Source: Bacillota bacterium
GTDB lineage: Bacteria; Bacillota_A; Clostridia; Lachnospirales; Lachnospiraceae
Length of the DNA: 64,000 nucleotides
Assembly (NCBI GenBank): GCA_023407175.1
Contig: JAEYMU010000053.1
Coordinates: forward strand, 434,001-498,000
Reading direction: 5' to 3'
The notes below the pieces were generated by a model, which was not told the origin of the DNA, ran no database searches, and saw nothing but the letters and a program-made list of their open reading frames with translations. This document shows positions 37,313 through 46,240 of the stretch, piece by piece. A program made the translations under genes and the position numbers. Position 1 is the first letter of the stretch. Each line of letters begins with the position of its first letter.

Positions 37313-38371
37313 TTATTTCACAATGAATTTTTGAAAACCGGAGCTATATTTTTGGGTTCCGTCCTTGAATACCCAGAGAGCTTCCGTATCCTCCAGGGAC
37401 TCAATCAGTTTAAGTCCATCCTCATAGGACATAATAAATATTGCGGTTGAAAGGGAATCCGCCATACCAGAATCCTTACATACAATGGAAACTGACAGAT
37501 ATTTATCTGCCGGCATCAGGGTGTCGGGGTCGATAATATGATGATACTGCTTTCCATCTACTGTATAATATCTTTCATAAACACCGCTTGTTACCAAGGA
37601 ATAGTCCTGAAGCGCAAGGATATACAAATTGGTATCGGAGCTTTCTGTATCCGGATTTTGAATTCCGATATGCCAGGGCTCCTCCTTGCCGTCCACCAGC
37701 TTGCTTCCGATCGTCCTGACATTACCTCCCACAGAAACAGTTCCATGGGTAAAACCATTGGCAGCTACATACTCGCATACCTGCTCTGTTGCATAGCCCT
37801 TGGCAATCGAGCCTACATCAAGGCTCATCTGGAAATCCTTCAGATATACGGTGGATGCTTCCTCATCGATAATCACATCATTAATATCCGTATGCTTTGC
37901 CTTTTCCTTCAATAAATCCATCGGCGGAAGCTCCGCATTCTCCGGGTCATCCAACCCTTCGGTGCGGTAATCGTGCCATATGGAAAGCACGGCACCCATG
38001 GCAATATTTTTCTTTCCTTCGCTAAGGTCATAGTCTTTCTTGGAAAGCTCTAAAAGATCAATAATTCTCTGATCAACCTTAACCGGTGCAATTCCGGCAT
38101 TGTCATTGATCGTTTTTATATTATTGATGCCTTCATAGGAATTGTAGATATCATATAGTTCATGATATTCTTTTAATTTATCATAAATCATCTGCGCATA
38201 TCCGGTAAACTCTTCTTTATTGTCGGCATATCCTACAATCGTTGTCACAGTATCAAACAAGTCCAGAAAGCTGGCCTCATACCGTTTCTCCCCGGCTTTA
38301 TTGCAACTGACCAGGCTGGCCAGTATAACTATCATAAGCATGACTGCTGTTATTTTCCTTCTCAAAATCAT
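37313..38371 (-). CDS. fmnB: FAD:protein FMN transferase FmnB (ApbE family lipoprotein)
   Basis: 352 residues with a lipoprotein signal (lipobox LVSC, C23) and an ApbE domain. Conserved features are SIAKGYATEQV, TVSVGGNVRTIG, YHHIIDPDTLMPAD and the Mg-binding DSGMADSLSTAIFIM. ApbE enzymes transfer FMN from FAD to a Thr/Ser in a D-x(2)-SGAT-like motif; here the expected substrates are PplA (38557-39573) and possibly Ndh2. The gene starts 185 nt after pplA, and that gap contains two hairpins. A TTG two codons downstream of the ATG would have better ribosome-site spacing. Confidence 0.9.
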   Translation of the reverse strand: MILRRKITAVMLMIVILASLVSCNKAGEKRYEASFLDLFDTVTTIVGYADNKEEFTGYAQMIYDKLKEYHELYDIYNSYEGINNIKTINDNAGIAPVKVDQRIIDLLELSKKDYDLSEGKKNIAMGAVLSIWHDYRTEGLDDPENAELPPMDLLKEKAKHTDINDVIIDEEASTVYLKDFQMSLDVGSIAKGYATEQVCEYVAANGFTHGTVSVGGNVRTIGSKLVDGKEEPWHIGIQNPDTESSDTNLYILALQDYSLVTSGVYERYYTVDGKQYHHIIDPDTLMPADKYLSVSIVCKDSGMADSLSTAIFIMSYEDGLKLIESLEDTEALWVFKDGTQKYSSGFQKFIVK

Positions 38372-38410
38372 CCACCTCTTATGTTAAGTATTATTCCGGC
38401 TTGTATGACG

Positions 38411-38484
38411 CTTATCTGTAGAATGTTGCACTAGATAAGTATGGGGGATTATCATCTCTACCTAAGTATGATGATTCATCCCCC
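38411..38484 (-). promoter_or_regulatory. Two hairpins between pplA and fmnB
   Basis: GGGGGAT-t-ATCATC (38443-38456) pairs with GATGAT-tc-ATCCCCC (38470-38484), and CTTATCT/AGATAAG (38411-38417/38433-38439) forms a second stem. With no clear U-run they may be a processing or partial-termination signal giving more pplA than fmnB message. Confidence 0.5.
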
Positions 38485-38556
38485 AAGCTTGATAACTGGT
38501 ATTTTATTTACCTGTAATGCCAGGACATACCGGTCCTATCAAATTTTTAAAACAAT

Positions 38557-39573
38557 TTATTTGGCATTTGTTACGGCCTTATCAACAACTGAAATTAAAG
38601 GTGTAATATGAATTGTTACAGAAGAAGTAAGATCCGCCTCAGTTGCAACACCCTCTTCACTCACTGCTATGCCGTTTACCTGATCAATTGTCTTGCCCTT
38701 TACATAATCAGCAAAGGAATTAGCCTGCTCATACCACTCTTTGCCGATTCCGGACTGATCCTTCATATTGTATGCTTCCTTCAGCTCCTGCTTTGTCTGA
38801 ACAGCTGCAGTTAAATCAGTTGTAATCGTACCGGTTGTATCAAAATTAACCTTACCCTGGGAAGCATCCACTACGCAGCTGGTAATCTTCTTATCAGCGT
38901 CTGTTGTTACTACAGAATAATAGGAATAAGCCTGTACCAAGCCTACGGCATCTGCTGTTGCATCTGTGGAATCACTAATGCTTGTTGAAATTGCAAGGCC
39001 AAGCTTGTCATTTGCGGAAGCACCTAAATCCTTTGCATTGGACACTGCCTTTTCAATCGCGGAGATAAAGTCTCCTACATGGATGGTTACAGAAGAAGTA
39101 AGATCAGCCTCAGTCGTAACGCCCTCTTCACTTACTGCAATACCCTTTACCTCATCAACGGTTTTTCCTACCACATAATCTGCGAAGGCGTCCGCCTGCT
39201 GATACCATTCCTTACCGATACCGGATTGGGAAGCCATACCGTAATCAGCACCCCTCTCCTGCTTTGTCTGAAATTCAGTTGCAACATCAGTTAAAAGCTT
39301 TCCTTCTGCGGAAAAATTAGCCTTAGTCTGTGCCACATCAATACGGCAAGCTAAAATCTTTCCGTCACTGCCAACTAATACGGCAGCCACCGTGGAATCC
39401 ACCTCGGCAAGTCCGTCAGCGTCTCCGGCGCTGGTCGAGCTGGCAAGGGATGTAACTACGCCAAGACCTGTTTTTGCTGCTGCGTCCGTGCCTGCATCCT
39501 TGCTTTTGCCACATGCGGTTAACAAGGACACTATTAATATCATGCTAAGCAGTAAGGTAACTAGTTTTTTCAT
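38557..39573 (-). CDS. pplA: PplA-like extracytoplasmic flavoprotein (FMN-binding lipoprotein with two repeats)
   Basis: 338 residues with a lipoprotein signal (LLTAC, C21). The mature part has two homologous repeats (about 35-180 and 190-338), each ending with the predicted flavinylation motif DLTSSVTIH (T163 and T320). In Listeria PplA is covalently loaded with two FMNs by FmnB and donates electrons to ferric iron or free flavins outside. ATG 39573 is chosen for its GGAGG site 6 nt upstream; the frame is open to 39660. The gene follows dmkA by 121 nt. Confidence 0.88.
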   Translation of the reverse strand: MKKLVTLLLSMILIVSLLTACGKSKDAGTDAAAKTGLGVVTSLASSTSAGDADGLAEVDSTVAAVLVGSDGKILACRIDVAQTKANFSAEGKLLTDVATEFQTKQERGADYGMASQSGIGKEWYQQADAFADYVVGKTVDEVKGIAVSEEGVTTEADLTSSVTIHVGDFISAIEKAVSNAKDLGASANDKLGLAISTSISDSTDATADAVGLVQAYSYYSVVTTDADKKITSCVVDASQGKVNFDTTGTITTDLTAAVQTKQELKEAYNMKDQSGIGKEWYEQANSFADYVKGKTIDQVNGIAVSEEGVATEADLTSSVTIHITPLISVVDKAVTNAK

Positions 39574-39694
39574 AAAATTCCTCCATCCTTCCGCCATTGG
39601 CGGTATTATTTGATTTTTATTTATTATGATCCGCTCTTTTGAAGCGAAACAATAACCCAAATGATTCGTGCAGCCTCGGCTGCAAATTGAACTA

Positions 39695-40609
39695 CTACGG
39701 AACCAGGCAGCTTATAAAAATAAAAGCAGCATTTGTCCCCATGATAATGATAAAATTCTTAATAGAGCAAATAAAGGTTACGGCCTTTTCCTGCCTGTGG
39801 AAGAAGGTATTAATATTCTTTTGCACAAGGAATATTGACAGTAGGGAAAGCAGGCAAACCGGAGAAAGTATCCCAATTATCACCATCACCACCGTAGCAG
39901 CGTAGGTCAGGTAATATAAGCCTGCAAATAAGTAAAGGGCCTTCCTGCCAATATAATAAGGCAGGGTATAACGTTTTACCTTGATATCATTCTCCACATC
40001 ACAGATGTTGTTGGCAAGCATAATATTTGCCGTGGTACAAAAGGGTGCAACGGAAAACAAAAGTAAAACCAGAAACGGAACAATCTTAACCTCCAGCGAT
40101 AGGGAAGTAAGGCTCAAATGGTAGGAAAGATACGTTCCCGGTTCCGAATTAATGTAAAGCAGGATAAACGGTATCATTACACCATAAAAAAACCCGGAAA
40201 ATATTTCACCAAGGGGCTGTCTGGAAATCGGCAGCGGTCCATATGTATAGAAAACGCCACACAGAAAGCACACCATCCCACAAAAAAACACCACCAGATC
40301 AGAGGAAAAAGCCAAATATAAACCAAGGGCCGTACTTATGCCAAACAGACAGTAAATAATCAGCAACGCTGTTCTTCGGCTAAATCCCAAACTTTGGTGA
40401 TTTGTCCTGGAATCAATATAATTGTTAATCGCTGTAGTTGTCAAGTCAAATAAAAACATTGCGGCAAAGAAAATGAATGTCAGTTTCCAGTTGATGATCT
40501 GCTTGCGATACAGCAAAAATGCAATTGTAATTGCAAAAGTAAATGTGCTGGTTATCTTCGTTTGTATTTCAATATAATTCAGAAATCTTTTCAACAAGAT
40601 CTTCTCCAT
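39695..40609 (-). CDS. dmkA: UbiA-family prenyltransferase DmkA (demethylmenaquinone synthesis)
   Basis: 304 residues with about nine transmembrane helices. The first prenyl-PP/Mg motif reads NNYIDSRTN, a divergent form of NDxxD, and the second is NNICDVENDIKVKR. In EET loci this enzyme prenylates 1,4-dihydroxy-2-naphthoate to make a demethylmenaquinone pool reserved for extracellular respiration. It follows dmkB, the expected supplier of its prenyl diphosphate, by 21 nt. MenA is the related housekeeping enzyme; the EET assignment rests on context. Confidence 0.82.
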   Translation of the reverse strand: MEKILLKRFLNYIEIQTKITSTFTFAITIAFLLYRKQIINWKLTFIFFAAMFLFDLTTTAINNYIDSRTNHQSLGFSRRTALLIIYCLFGISTALGLYLAFSSDLVVFFCGMVCFLCGVFYTYGPLPISRQPLGEIFSGFFYGVMIPFILLYINSEPGTYLSYHLSLTSLSLEVKIVPFLVLLLFSVAPFCTTANIMLANNICDVENDIKVKRYTLPYYIGRKALYLFAGLYYLTYAATVVMVIIGILSPVCLLSLLSIFLVQKNINTFFHRQEKAVTFICSIKNFIIIMGTNAAFIFISCLVP

Positions 40610-40630
40610 CCAATAATTCTTAATTCAGCT

Positions 40631-41611
40631 CTAGGTCCTGATCCGTGCCGCCTGATTTAAAATTGCAACCATTCTTTCCTTCTTACTCTGTGTCAGCTCC
40701 AGCCCATTGATCCGCTCCATGGCTTTCCTATAATATTTCCTAACGATCCCCTGTGTAAATGCAAGACCTCCGGTTTTTTCCACCGCCCCATTAATCTCTG
40801 CTCTATTTACTCCGCTTTCTGCAGCCTTTTCTTTAAATTCCTTCGACTGTGCAAAGGCATGAATGAGGGGCAGGGTAATTACTCCCTGTTCATAATCGGA
40901 TTGCACCGGCTTATTGGCTTCCTCTACTGAGGAATCAAAATCAATACAATCATCCGATAGCTGGAATATCATACCGATATAGTGGCCGAGCTGTCTGTAG
41001 CTTTTTGTTTCCCTTTCATCCAGGCCCGCAAGTACTGCTCCGCCGTAAAAGGAGGCCTCAAATAACGCAGCCGTTTTTCCTGAAATTATCTTCATATATT
41101 GAAAGATTGATAAATTTAAATTTTTATTATTGATATGCTGGTTCAATTCACCCAAGCAAAGTCTGCTGATATAATCAGGAATATCCAAATCCAGATAATC
41201 CTTTTTATTGGATATATCCGCCACTCGCCGCAAAGCAAGACTTAGAAGATAATCTCCGCAGATAACTGCTGTCCGTTTATCGTACTTTTTTTGCAGAGTG
41301 GCTTTTCCCCTCCGCAAATCCGCATTATCTATGACATCATCATGGACTAAGGTAGCAAGATGCAGGATTTCTATCGCAGCCGCTGTCTTAACCGCATTGA
41401 TATGGATCTTGCCCTCCTTATTCTCGGCGCAAGCAAGGATAGAAACAGCCCGGATAAATTTACCCTGGGATAAGGATAAATGCGTCAGATACTCGCGAAT
41501 GATTATCGGTGATTTTGTCAGAGCCTGGTCGACCTCTTTTTTCACAAGTCCGATTGCTTCCTCATAGCTCATAACATCATTATTCATATTCTTCGTTATA
41601 TTATTAGTCAT
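40631..41611 (-). CDS. dmkB: Polyprenyl diphosphate synthase DmkB
   Basis: About 326 residues of the trans-isoprenyl diphosphate synthase family. The first Asp-rich motif is LVHDDVIDNADLRRGK and the second QLSDDCIDFD. It would make the C35-type side chain for the demethylmenaquinone of the EET pathway. ATG 41611 overlaps the end of ndh2 by 8 nt, giving coupling; the frame is open to 41635, and the ribosome binding site is weak for either. It is followed by dmkA. Confidence 0.85.
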   Translation of the reverse strand: MTNNITKNMNNDVMSYEEAIGLVKKEVDQALTKSPIIIREYLTHLSLSQGKFIRAVSILACAENKEGKIHINAVKTAAAIEILHLATLVHDDVIDNADLRRGKATLQKKYDKRTAVICGDYLLSLALRRVADISNKKDYLDLDIPDYISRLCLGELNQHINNKNLNLSIFQYMKIISGKTAALFEASFYGGAVLAGLDERETKSYRQLGHYIGMIFQLSDDCIDFDSSVEEANKPVQSDYEQGVITLPLIHAFAQSKEFKEKAAESGVNRAEINGAVEKTGGLAFTQGIVRKYYRKAMERINGLELTQSKKERMVAILNQAARIRT

Positions 41612-43661
41612 TATAAAGATACGTCTTTCTGACAAATGGTAGTTTTTTCCACAGCTTCTTCAGTCCGGGCATCGCATAATAATCCAGTCCAAGGGTTCTG
41701 CCTGCACCAATCAACACAGCAATTGCAGCAAATATCATCCAGAAGGTTCCCAGATACAGACCTGTGGTACATACAAACATAAATTGCAGGATCAGTGAAA
41801 ATGCGGCTGCCGGTGATGTAAACAAGCCTCCGAGCAGTGCCAGACCGATAAGAATCTCCGCAACAACAATAAATATCTGCATTACCATCTGAATATTATC
41901 GTTTGCCAGAATCACCTTATCAACAAACCAGTTCATCAGTGGTATATCAAGCTTAAAGGCATAATCGCTAAGGGTGGACTGTACCCAGTCCTTGCCTGTT
42001 ACAAAAATTATTTTGAACAAGCCCAGGAAATTAAAATTAATCAGCACATGGCCAACTGCTACCGCAGCATCTGCGGAACCTGAGGCGGCTCCTGCCGAGT
42101 CGGTTGCGGAGGATACCGCGTCAACCGGAAGGGTACTAACTGTCTGGGACACTACTGACATTACCTTCGCAGCTGTACCGGCTGCAGCGGAGGTAGCACC
42201 TGAAGTGGCATCTGCCCCTCCTGACAGAATGCTGTTATACCAGCTGGTTGCTCCTCCGAAGAAGGCTTCCAGCTTAGGACTCTTAAACCAGCCTTCCGCA
42301 ATCTTCATAACTCCTTCAAAGACCCAGACTGCACCCAGCCAAAGTCTTAGGGGAACCAGAAGGAAGCTGGGCGTCCGGTTGGAAAAATGTCCGCCTACAA
42401 AGCTTCTGCAATTGCGGATGGTAAAGAATTCATGCCTCACATAACTGAATACCTTATTCCATCCAAGCACCTGTATAAAATAAATAATATTAATAAAATG
42501 CTTCGCAAACATTGCCAAAAAGGAAGGAAGGCTGAAGAAATGGCCTGGCAGTCCCACATGGGCAACCCCATACCGTCCTCCGATGCTTACCATTACACCG
42601 TGGAATTTCGGTTCATAGCTCTCAAGTTCAGCCTTGCCCGTTATCTCACTGGTAATATTATGTGCTGCCGTATCGGCGCTTTGTTCACAGTTTTCCACCA
42701 TCTGCGGAACCGGAGCCTTGTCCCCCTCCGCAATGTAGTACATATTATCACCGATAACATATACCTCCGGATGCTTTGTGGAACGAAGATATCCATCCAC
42801 CTGGATACGGCCTCCGCGCTGCACCTCAAGAGAGGCACCCGCCTGTCCGGTAATATCGGCACATTGAATTCCTGCGGCCCAAATTACCGTTGCAGTGTCT
42901 GCATGGCAAACCTGATCATCCTTTTTATATTCAATAAATCCCTCTCCTACTTTTGTAACAAAGGAATTCAAGATCAACTGCACACCCATTTTTTCAAGAC
43001 GTCTTGTTACCTTGCCCGATAATTTCTCAGGCAGGTTGGGGATTGGTCTGCTCAGGCCATCTATATTAACTAAAGTTACCTCGTTTTTATCAATATCAAA
43101 TTTCTCGCACAAAATCGGAACATATTCCGCTAATTCTCCGACCATTTCCACACCGGTAAAGCCGGCGCCAACAACATAGAAGGTCAGCAGCTTCTTTCTT
43201 GCAGCCGCCTCTGCCATACGGGAGGCCTGGCGGAACGTGTTTTCAATATGGTCCTTTAAAAGAACTGCATCATCATAGGACCAAAGCTGGTAGGAATTTT
43301 CCTCTGCACCCTCAACTCCGTAAAAGGTGGGCTTTGACCCCGCTGCCAGAACCAGATAGTCATAGGGATAGCTTTCCTGTGTTCCCTTAACAGCCCTTTG
43401 ATCAAAATCAATGGCAGTAACCGTATCCAGCTTGACCTGGACCTTTCTTCCGGCAAAGACCTTCTTTAAACTGATTTTGATGCTGTCCTCATCTACACGG
43501 TTTGCCGCAACCTCATGAAGCTCTGTCAGCATGGTGTGGAAGGGATTTTTATCTATGATTGTTATTTTAACATCTTCATGCTTTTTTAATCTTTTTGCCA
43601 GCTTCTTCGCAGTCAGAATTCCCGCATAACCGGCACCGACAATAACGATATTTTTCTCCAT
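41604..43661 (-). CDS. ndh2: Type II NADH dehydrogenase Ndh2 with DoxX-like membrane domain and putative flavinylation motifs
   Basis: 685 residues from ATG 43661, which has GGAGG 7 nt upstream; an in-frame GTG at 43673 overlaps that site. Residues 1-390 are an NDH-2 flavoprotein: FAD motif IVIVGAGYAGI, NADH motif FYVVGAGFTGVEMVGEL and VIGDN. The remaining 290 form a membrane domain that begins like DoxX (VPLRLWLGAVWVFEGVMKI). Between the first and later helices lies an Ala/Ser/Thr-rich stretch containing DATSGATS (484-491) and DAVSSATDS (514-522), both like ApbE flavinylation sites. First gene of the EET operon; it would feed NADH electrons to demethylmenaquinone. A Rex-like palindrome lies upstream. 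Confidence 0.88.
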   Translation of the reverse strand: MEKNIVIVGAGYAGILTAKKLAKRLKKHEDVKITIIDKNPFHTMLTELHEVAANRVDEDSIKISLKKVFAGRKVQVKLDTVTAIDFDQRAVKGTQESYPYDYLVLAAGSKPTFYGVEGAEENSYQLWSYDDAVLLKDHIENTFRQASRMAEAAARKKLLTFYVVGAGFTGVEMVGELAEYVPILCEKFDIDKNEVTLVNIDGLSRPIPNLPEKLSGKVTRRLEKMGVQLILNSFVTKVGEGFIEYKKDDQVCHADTATVIWAAGIQCADITGQAGASLEVQRGGRIQVDGYLRSTKHPEVYVIGDNMYYIAEGDKAPVPQMVENCEQSADTAAHNITSEITGKAELESYEPKFHGVMVSIGGRYGVAHVGLPGHFFSLPSFLAMFAKHFINIIYFIQVLGWNKVFSYVRHEFFTIRNCRSFVGGHFSNRTPSFLLVPLRLWLGAVWVFEGVMKIAEGWFKSPKLEAFFGGATSWYNSILSGGADATSGATSAAAGTAAKVMSVVSQTVSTLPVDAVSSATDSAGAASGSADAAVAVGHVLINFNFLGLFKIIFVTGKDWVQSTLSDYAFKLDIPLMNWFVDKVILANDNIQMVMQIFIVVAEILIGLALLGGLFTSPAAAFSLILQFMFVCTTGLYLGTFWMIFAAIAVLIGAGRTLGLDYYAMPGLKKLWKKLPFVRKTYLYND

Positions 43662-43771
43662 GTTTACCTCCACAATTATGTCTCACTTTTTGCGGGACAT
43701 TCTTCACATATTCGTTTTCTCAATAATTCATCTATATTCATTGTATCCAATATGGCAATAATTCATTAGAT

Positions 43772-43789
43772 TTGTTATTTCTGTAACAA
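43772..43789. promoter_or_regulatory. Candidate Rex operator upstream of the EET operon
   Basis: TTGTTATTTCTGTAACAA is a perfect TTGTTA-N6-TAACAA inverted repeat, the conserved half-sites of clostridial Rex boxes (TTGTTAAN4TTAACAA). It is 111 nt upstream of the ndh2 start, in the only sizeable upstream gap. Rex represses when NADH is low relative to NAD+, which would make EET respond to reductant excess. Confidence 0.6.
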
Positions 43790-43883
43790 TCATGGATATA
43801 TTACCTTTTTGGTTTTAACTAATACTTTTAAACTTAATAATAACAGATAACAGTATGAAATTCAATCAGTTAATTTTTGTATT

Positions 43884-44858
43884 TTATCGGCCCATTTGTT
43901 CCCGTAAAACATCGATTTGCTTTAGGTAATGCAGCAATAACAAATAGTAATCCGCCTTCTTTTGTACGCCAAGCACCAGCTTCTTATACTGAGTATTATC
44001 GGAAGCCGCCTTTTCTATAAAATTAAGCAGCTCTGAATTTATCTCTGATATTTCCGATATGTTATCATCCTGGGAGGTAATAACAGCCTTCACGTTTTGG
44101 ATCAGGCTATTTTCCAAACTTTCGAAATTATCAAAAACAACTGCGGAAGCCTCAACCATCTTCTGGGTCGACGGCATCATCTGGGCACCCTCCATTGTTT
44201 TATCATTCAGCTTATTAATAACCGTCGTCATGGAACCCAGAGAGTTGATTATACTTTTCGCATTCACCTGGGTGCTTTCGGAAAGCTTTTTGATTTCATC
44301 CGCCACAATGGCAAAGCCCCTTCCCTGCTCTCCTGCCCGGGCAGCCTCAATGGAGGCGTTCAGGGATAATAGCTTGGTTCTGTTGGCAATGCCGGAAATA
44401 ACTGAGGCCAGCTTCTCGATTTGATTATATTCCTGCTGCAATTCACCGAATAAGAGATTAAACTGTGCAAACACCTCAATCACATGATTCATCTCTGAAA
44501 CCATCGACTCATTTTTCTGCCTGGCCTCGGACAGCTCCGCAGTAGATTCCTCCAGGTTTCCTATGATCTCATCCAGCAATTCCTTGGTTTGGTTGCTGCT
44601 GGTGACCACACTTTGCAGATGCTGCTGCACATTCTGTATCTGCTCATTGGTATCGCTTTCATTATTCAGCAGGGAATTAAAATTACCGGTGCTGACTCCC
44701 TCTTCCTTAATTAGCTGATCCGTCTGTTTTTGAATCTGTCCCGCCAGCTCCAGAATAAAATCTGTGTAATCCGGGGCTTCTGCCCCCGCAGCGGCTGTTC
44801 CATTTCCGCTTATATCATCCATAGCTGCTGCATTCTTTTTTCCTAAGATTTTAAGCAT
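43884..44858 (-). CDS. Soluble methyl-accepting chemotaxis-type signalling protein
   Basis: 324 residues without a transmembrane helix. The C-terminal half is an MCP signalling domain: its hairpin tip is [48 protein letters not shown] (about 145-192, cited for position). The N-terminal part is coiled coil with no recognised sensor domain. The start lies 12 nt after the FIST gene, so FIST probably supplies the sensing function in trans. There is no CheA/CheW in the window. Confidence 0.88.
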   Translation of the reverse strand: MLKILGKKNAAAMDDISGNGTAAAGAEAPDYTDFILELAGQIQKQTDQLIKEEGVSTGNFNSLLNNESDTNEQIQNVQQHLQSVVTSSNQTKELLDEIIGNLEESTAELSEARQKNESMVSEMNHVIEVFAQFNLLFGELQQEYNQIEKLASVISGIANRTKLLSLNASIEAARAGEQGRGFAIVADEIKKLSESTQVNAKSIINSLGSMTTVINKLNDKTMEGAQMMPSTQKMVEASAVVFDNFESLENSLIQNVKAVITSQDDNISEISEINSELLNFIEKAASDNTQYKKLVLGVQKKADYYLLLLHYLKQIDVLREQMGR

Positions 44859-44870
44859 CCTTTTGCCCTC

Positions 44871-45923
44871 CTATTCGACCAACAGCAATACCATCGTCTG
44901 GTTGGAATGGTTTCTGTAATACTGCTCTCCATAGCTGATAAAGCCGGCTGTATTCTCACAAAAGGCAAGCATTTCTCGATCAAATCCCGCCCAGGTTTTA
45001 TCCTGCAGGAATTTCAGGCTTCGTAAAATACAATTGACGGAAAATACAAAGGAAGGCTTAAACTCAGCACGTTTGATGGTTTCTCTTAATATTTGCAGAG
45101 GAGCTTCCGCCTTCAGCACCTGCAGGAAGGTATTCTCCATCAGCTCACAATAAAAGGTAATGGATTTATCACTGTTAACCTTCATTGGAGAAGCAATGAA
45201 AATGTCGTCCTCATAGTTTTTTCCAAAGGGATTATTCATAAAATAGTCCGGCAGCTCCTTTTCGCTGACGCCGATTGCCTTGGCATATTCCGTGCTTGCC
45301 GGGCTGTTGTTGAAGGTTTTTACTGTTCGGTTCAATATATCCGCCGAGGTTACCAGCAGTTCCTTTCCTGTCTGTGTATATATATTTTCCTTCATTATGC
45401 TGGTTCTTCTGCTGCTGTTAAAGAAAATGGCTGCGTTGCAGACTCTTTTTTGCCCAATAAATATGTAGGTTTCCTGAAACTTCAAATTGTCCCCGGCGCT
45501 GCCGCCTATGATTTTAAAATCCGGAGCCATAAAATAAAAGGTTGATAATACGCTTTCCTCCGTCTGGCTTAACCCGTCACACAGCAAAAGCATAAATGCA
45601 TTTTTATTATCCTTTACTTTTTCATAAGCCTTTTTTAAAGAATTAATACTTTTGATTGCCGGATAGGGAATTTCAACAATCTCGGCTTCCTTCTTAGAAT
45701 ATTGGAAGCCGGTGATCACACCGTCCTTATAGCCTTTGCAGGTATACTCTCCTGCGGTTGAGCATAGAATTGTATCCGGCGAGGCATTGCCCGAAAGCTC
45801 ACTGACCAAATCCGCCGACGCAAACAGTATCATACCTTCGTCTGCCGTCCTGCCGGTATCCCGCATATACGCCGATGCTTCATTGGCTGAAGTAAATAAT
45901 AATTGCTGCATATAAGCCCCCAT
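44871..45923 (-). CDS. FIST-domain sensory protein
   Basis: About 350 residues with FIST N (about 1-200, including ILCSTAGEY and GGSAGDNL) and FIST C (about 210-340, ending FISYGEQYYRNHSNQTMVLLLVE). FIST domains are proposed small-ligand sensors often coupled to chemotaxis or cyclic-di-GMP outputs, which fits the downstream soluble MCP. The start is uncertain: the frame is open to 45971, and ATGs at 45923 and 45911 follow G-rich sequence. The 45972-46193 region upstream shows no clear gene. Confidence 0.82.
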   Translation of the reverse strand: MGAYMQQLLFTSANEASAYMRDTGRTADEGMILFASADLVSELSGNASPDTILCSTAGEYTCKGYKDGVITGFQYSKKEAEIVEIPYPAIKSINSLKKAYEKVKDNKNAFMLLLCDGLSQTEESVLSTFYFMAPDFKIIGGSAGDNLKFQETYIFIGQKRVCNAAIFFNSSRRTSIMKENIYTQTGKELLVTSADILNRTVKTFNNSPASTEYAKAIGVSEKELPDYFMNNPFGKNYEDDIFIASPMKVNSDKSITFYCELMENTFLQVLKAEAPLQILRETIKRAEFKPSFVFSVNCILRSLKFLQDKTWAGFDREMLAFCENTAGFISYGEQYYRNHSNQTMVLLLVE

Positions 45924-46193
45924 TCTGCCATACCCCCCAGTTTGGGCTCCGGCCTCTCCCTTGTTAATCATAATTTTATGTCGAATTCAACGGATTTTCA
46001 ATATATTTTTATAATTCAGCTTTATGCCCAAAGAATAATCTATATTTCCTATGGGACTACTCTATTTTTAATCAAAAAACGTAATCTGTACCTATAATCT
46101 ATTATCTATTTATCGGTAATCAAATTACATTATATTAAGGGTTGGTCATATATACAAGAGCTTTTATTGATAATATTTTTCAATATCAGTAAA

Positions 46194-46224
46194 GGACGGT
46201 GCAGCAATGCTACACCGTCCACAT
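46194..46224 (-). terminator. Terminator of the phosphonate operon
   Basis: GGACGGTG (46194-46201) pairs with CACCGTCC (46213-46220), just beyond the phnX stop on the minus strand. The trailing U-run is short. Confidence 0.6.
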
Positions 46225-46240
46225 TAAATCCGGTTATTAC

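Noticed and set aside
36416..38371. Part of an Rnf complex locus (ApbE, NusG_II and Gx transporter also occur near rnf)
   Set aside because: No rnfABCDEG genes are present and ndh2, dmkA, dmkB and pplA fit EET instead.
41974..43022. Plus-strand open frames of 156 and 211 codons opposite ndh2
   Set aside because: Ndh2 motifs on the minus strand are clear; these have no start signals or domains.
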